Position numbers and translations under genes: made by a program. From assembly GCF_900116295.1 (NCBI RefSeq), contig NZ_FPAF01000005.1:224193-288192 (forward strand): DNA of 64,000 bases, read 5' to 3'. The notes under the pieces are model-generated. The model was not told the DNA's origin, ran no database searches, and saw only the letters and a program-made list of their open reading frames with translations. This DNA comes from Bacillus sp. 103mf (GTDB lineage Bacteria; Bacillota; Bacilli; Bacillales; Bacillaceae_G). Positions 63,395 to 64,000 of the stretch are shown one piece after another. Position 1 is the first letter of the stretch. Each line of letters starts with the position of its first letter.

Positions 63395-64000
63395 TTAATA
63401 ATTAATCTTTTTATTAGCTTTTACTCTTATCGTCTCTACTTCTGAATACGATTTTTCTACAACTCCTAGACCTGGAACATTATCCATTAAAATGTTTTTA
63501 ATATCAAAACGCAATATACCAAAAGTATTTTCTTTCAATGGCAGTTCTTTATAAATAGAATCATCAACAATAATTAATTTAGACTGTATTTTTTGTCCTT
63601 GTCCTACACCAATACCTAATTCACCTTCTCCTCTTGTTACAGGAATTATATAATTTTCAACCTTTATATCTTCACTAGAAATGTCTTTTCCATACACAAC
63701 ACCTTTTTCTTTTGTAATTGATGGTAAAGAATGAATTGGTTCTGTAACACGTGGACCTATTGATTTTTGTAACATCTTTTCCTGTATTAATTTTTCAGCT
63801 GTAGTTTTATTCAAAATTCTTAAATTTGTATTAAAATTATCACATAATTGTTTTTCATTATCCTTACATAAAATTTTTTCTTTATAGTACGTAGAAGAAG
63901 CTAATTTAGACTTATATTCTTCTATTACTTTTTCTACTTGTTGTTGATTTCCAGATACAAGTAATATATTTGGTTTATTTTGATAGACAAAATATCCTGC
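63395..64000 (-). CDS. Unknown protein (5' end outside window)
   Basis: The frame is open from base 64000 down to the stop at 63395, so at least 201 residues are the C-terminal part of a longer protein. It contains PNILLVSGNQQQVEKVIEEY near the window edge and ITKEKGVVYGKDISSEDIKV, then YIIPVTRGEGELGIGVGQGQ, followed by a beta-rich end. The N-terminus is unseen, so a signal or membrane segment cannot be judged. The family is not recognised. Confidence 0.6.
   Translation of the reverse strand, partial: AGYFVYQNKPNILLVSGNQQQVEKVIEEYKSKLASSTYYKEKILCKDNEKQLCDNFNTNLRILNKTTAEKLIQEKMLQKSIGPRVTEPIHSLPSITKEKGVVYGKDISSEDIKVENYIIPVTRGEGELGIGVGQGQKIQSKLIIVDDSIYKELPLKENTFGILRFDIKNILMDNVPGLGVVEKSYSEVETIRVKANKKINY

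Overview
The window looks like chromosomal DNA of a spore-forming, low-GC Firmicute of the Bacillus cereus group. The evidence is two alpha/beta-type small acid-soluble spore proteins, a CotF-like coat protein, DUF2512 and DUF3231 sporulation-associated proteins, IS231 elements, a beta-propeller phytase, a type I pullulanase, AGGAGG-type ribosome binding sites and an AT-rich background. I cannot name the species or strain from this window.

Layout. 0-7.4 kb: BNR-repeat protein (partial), isochorismatase-family hydrolase, FMN reductase, secreted phytase, a TetR gene and an aldo/keto reductase gene that have lost their facing 5' ends, and several short elements with IS231-type ends, two of which flank a DUF1801 gene. 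7.5-22.8 kb: a mixture of intact metabolic or sporulation genes (AlkD-like glycosylase, alpha/beta hydrolase, SASPs, DUF2512, DUF3231, zinc alcohol dehydrogenase, MBL hydrolase) and many remnants (TnpB pieces, MerR, integrase, D-peptidase, GNAT, SDR). A GC-richer secreted serine hydrolase sits next to the integrase and D-peptidase remnants.

22.8-33.6 kb: a run of small genes that mostly belong to, or resemble, immunity families of polymorphic toxin systems (ankyrin, DUF2247, SUKH-like, Imm47-like, Imm30). Between them lie RNA 2'-phosphotransferase KptA, a CcpA-controlled pullulanase and short toxin or immunity tails. No intact toxin is present there. 33.7-42.2 kb: DMT permease, then an unusual unit in which a divergent tRNA-Cys gene is followed at 25 bp by an unknown three-cysteine protein and a group I cysteine desulfurase, then GNAT, an S1-domain protein, a thermitase-like subtilase and an SRPBCC protein.

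42.8-58.8 kb: a WapA/Rhs polymorphic toxin locus. One complete 2174-residue wall-associated YD-repeat protein with its putative immunity gene is followed by three incomplete Rhs-core cassettes. Each cassette is homologous to the 3' part of wapA. Two carry a different C-terminal tip and an immunity gene (one tip frameshifted HNH, one possibly GIY-YIG-like), and the third has lost its tip but keeps an Imm33/DUF4262 gene. The arrangement suggests a store of alternative tips usable by recombination with wapA, with intact immunity genes retained. 58.8-64 kb: decayed sequence with a cas6-like 5' fragment cut by an IS231-type end, pieces of Bce-type ABC transporters next to bcrC, an IS66 remnant, tandem lipoproteins (the second broken by a truncated IS231) and a partial unknown gene at the edge.

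The most unusual items for follow-up are the tRNA-Cys/unknown protein/cysteine desulfurase unit, the orphan Rhs cassette array, the toxin-less immunity island containing kptA, and the cas6 fragment.
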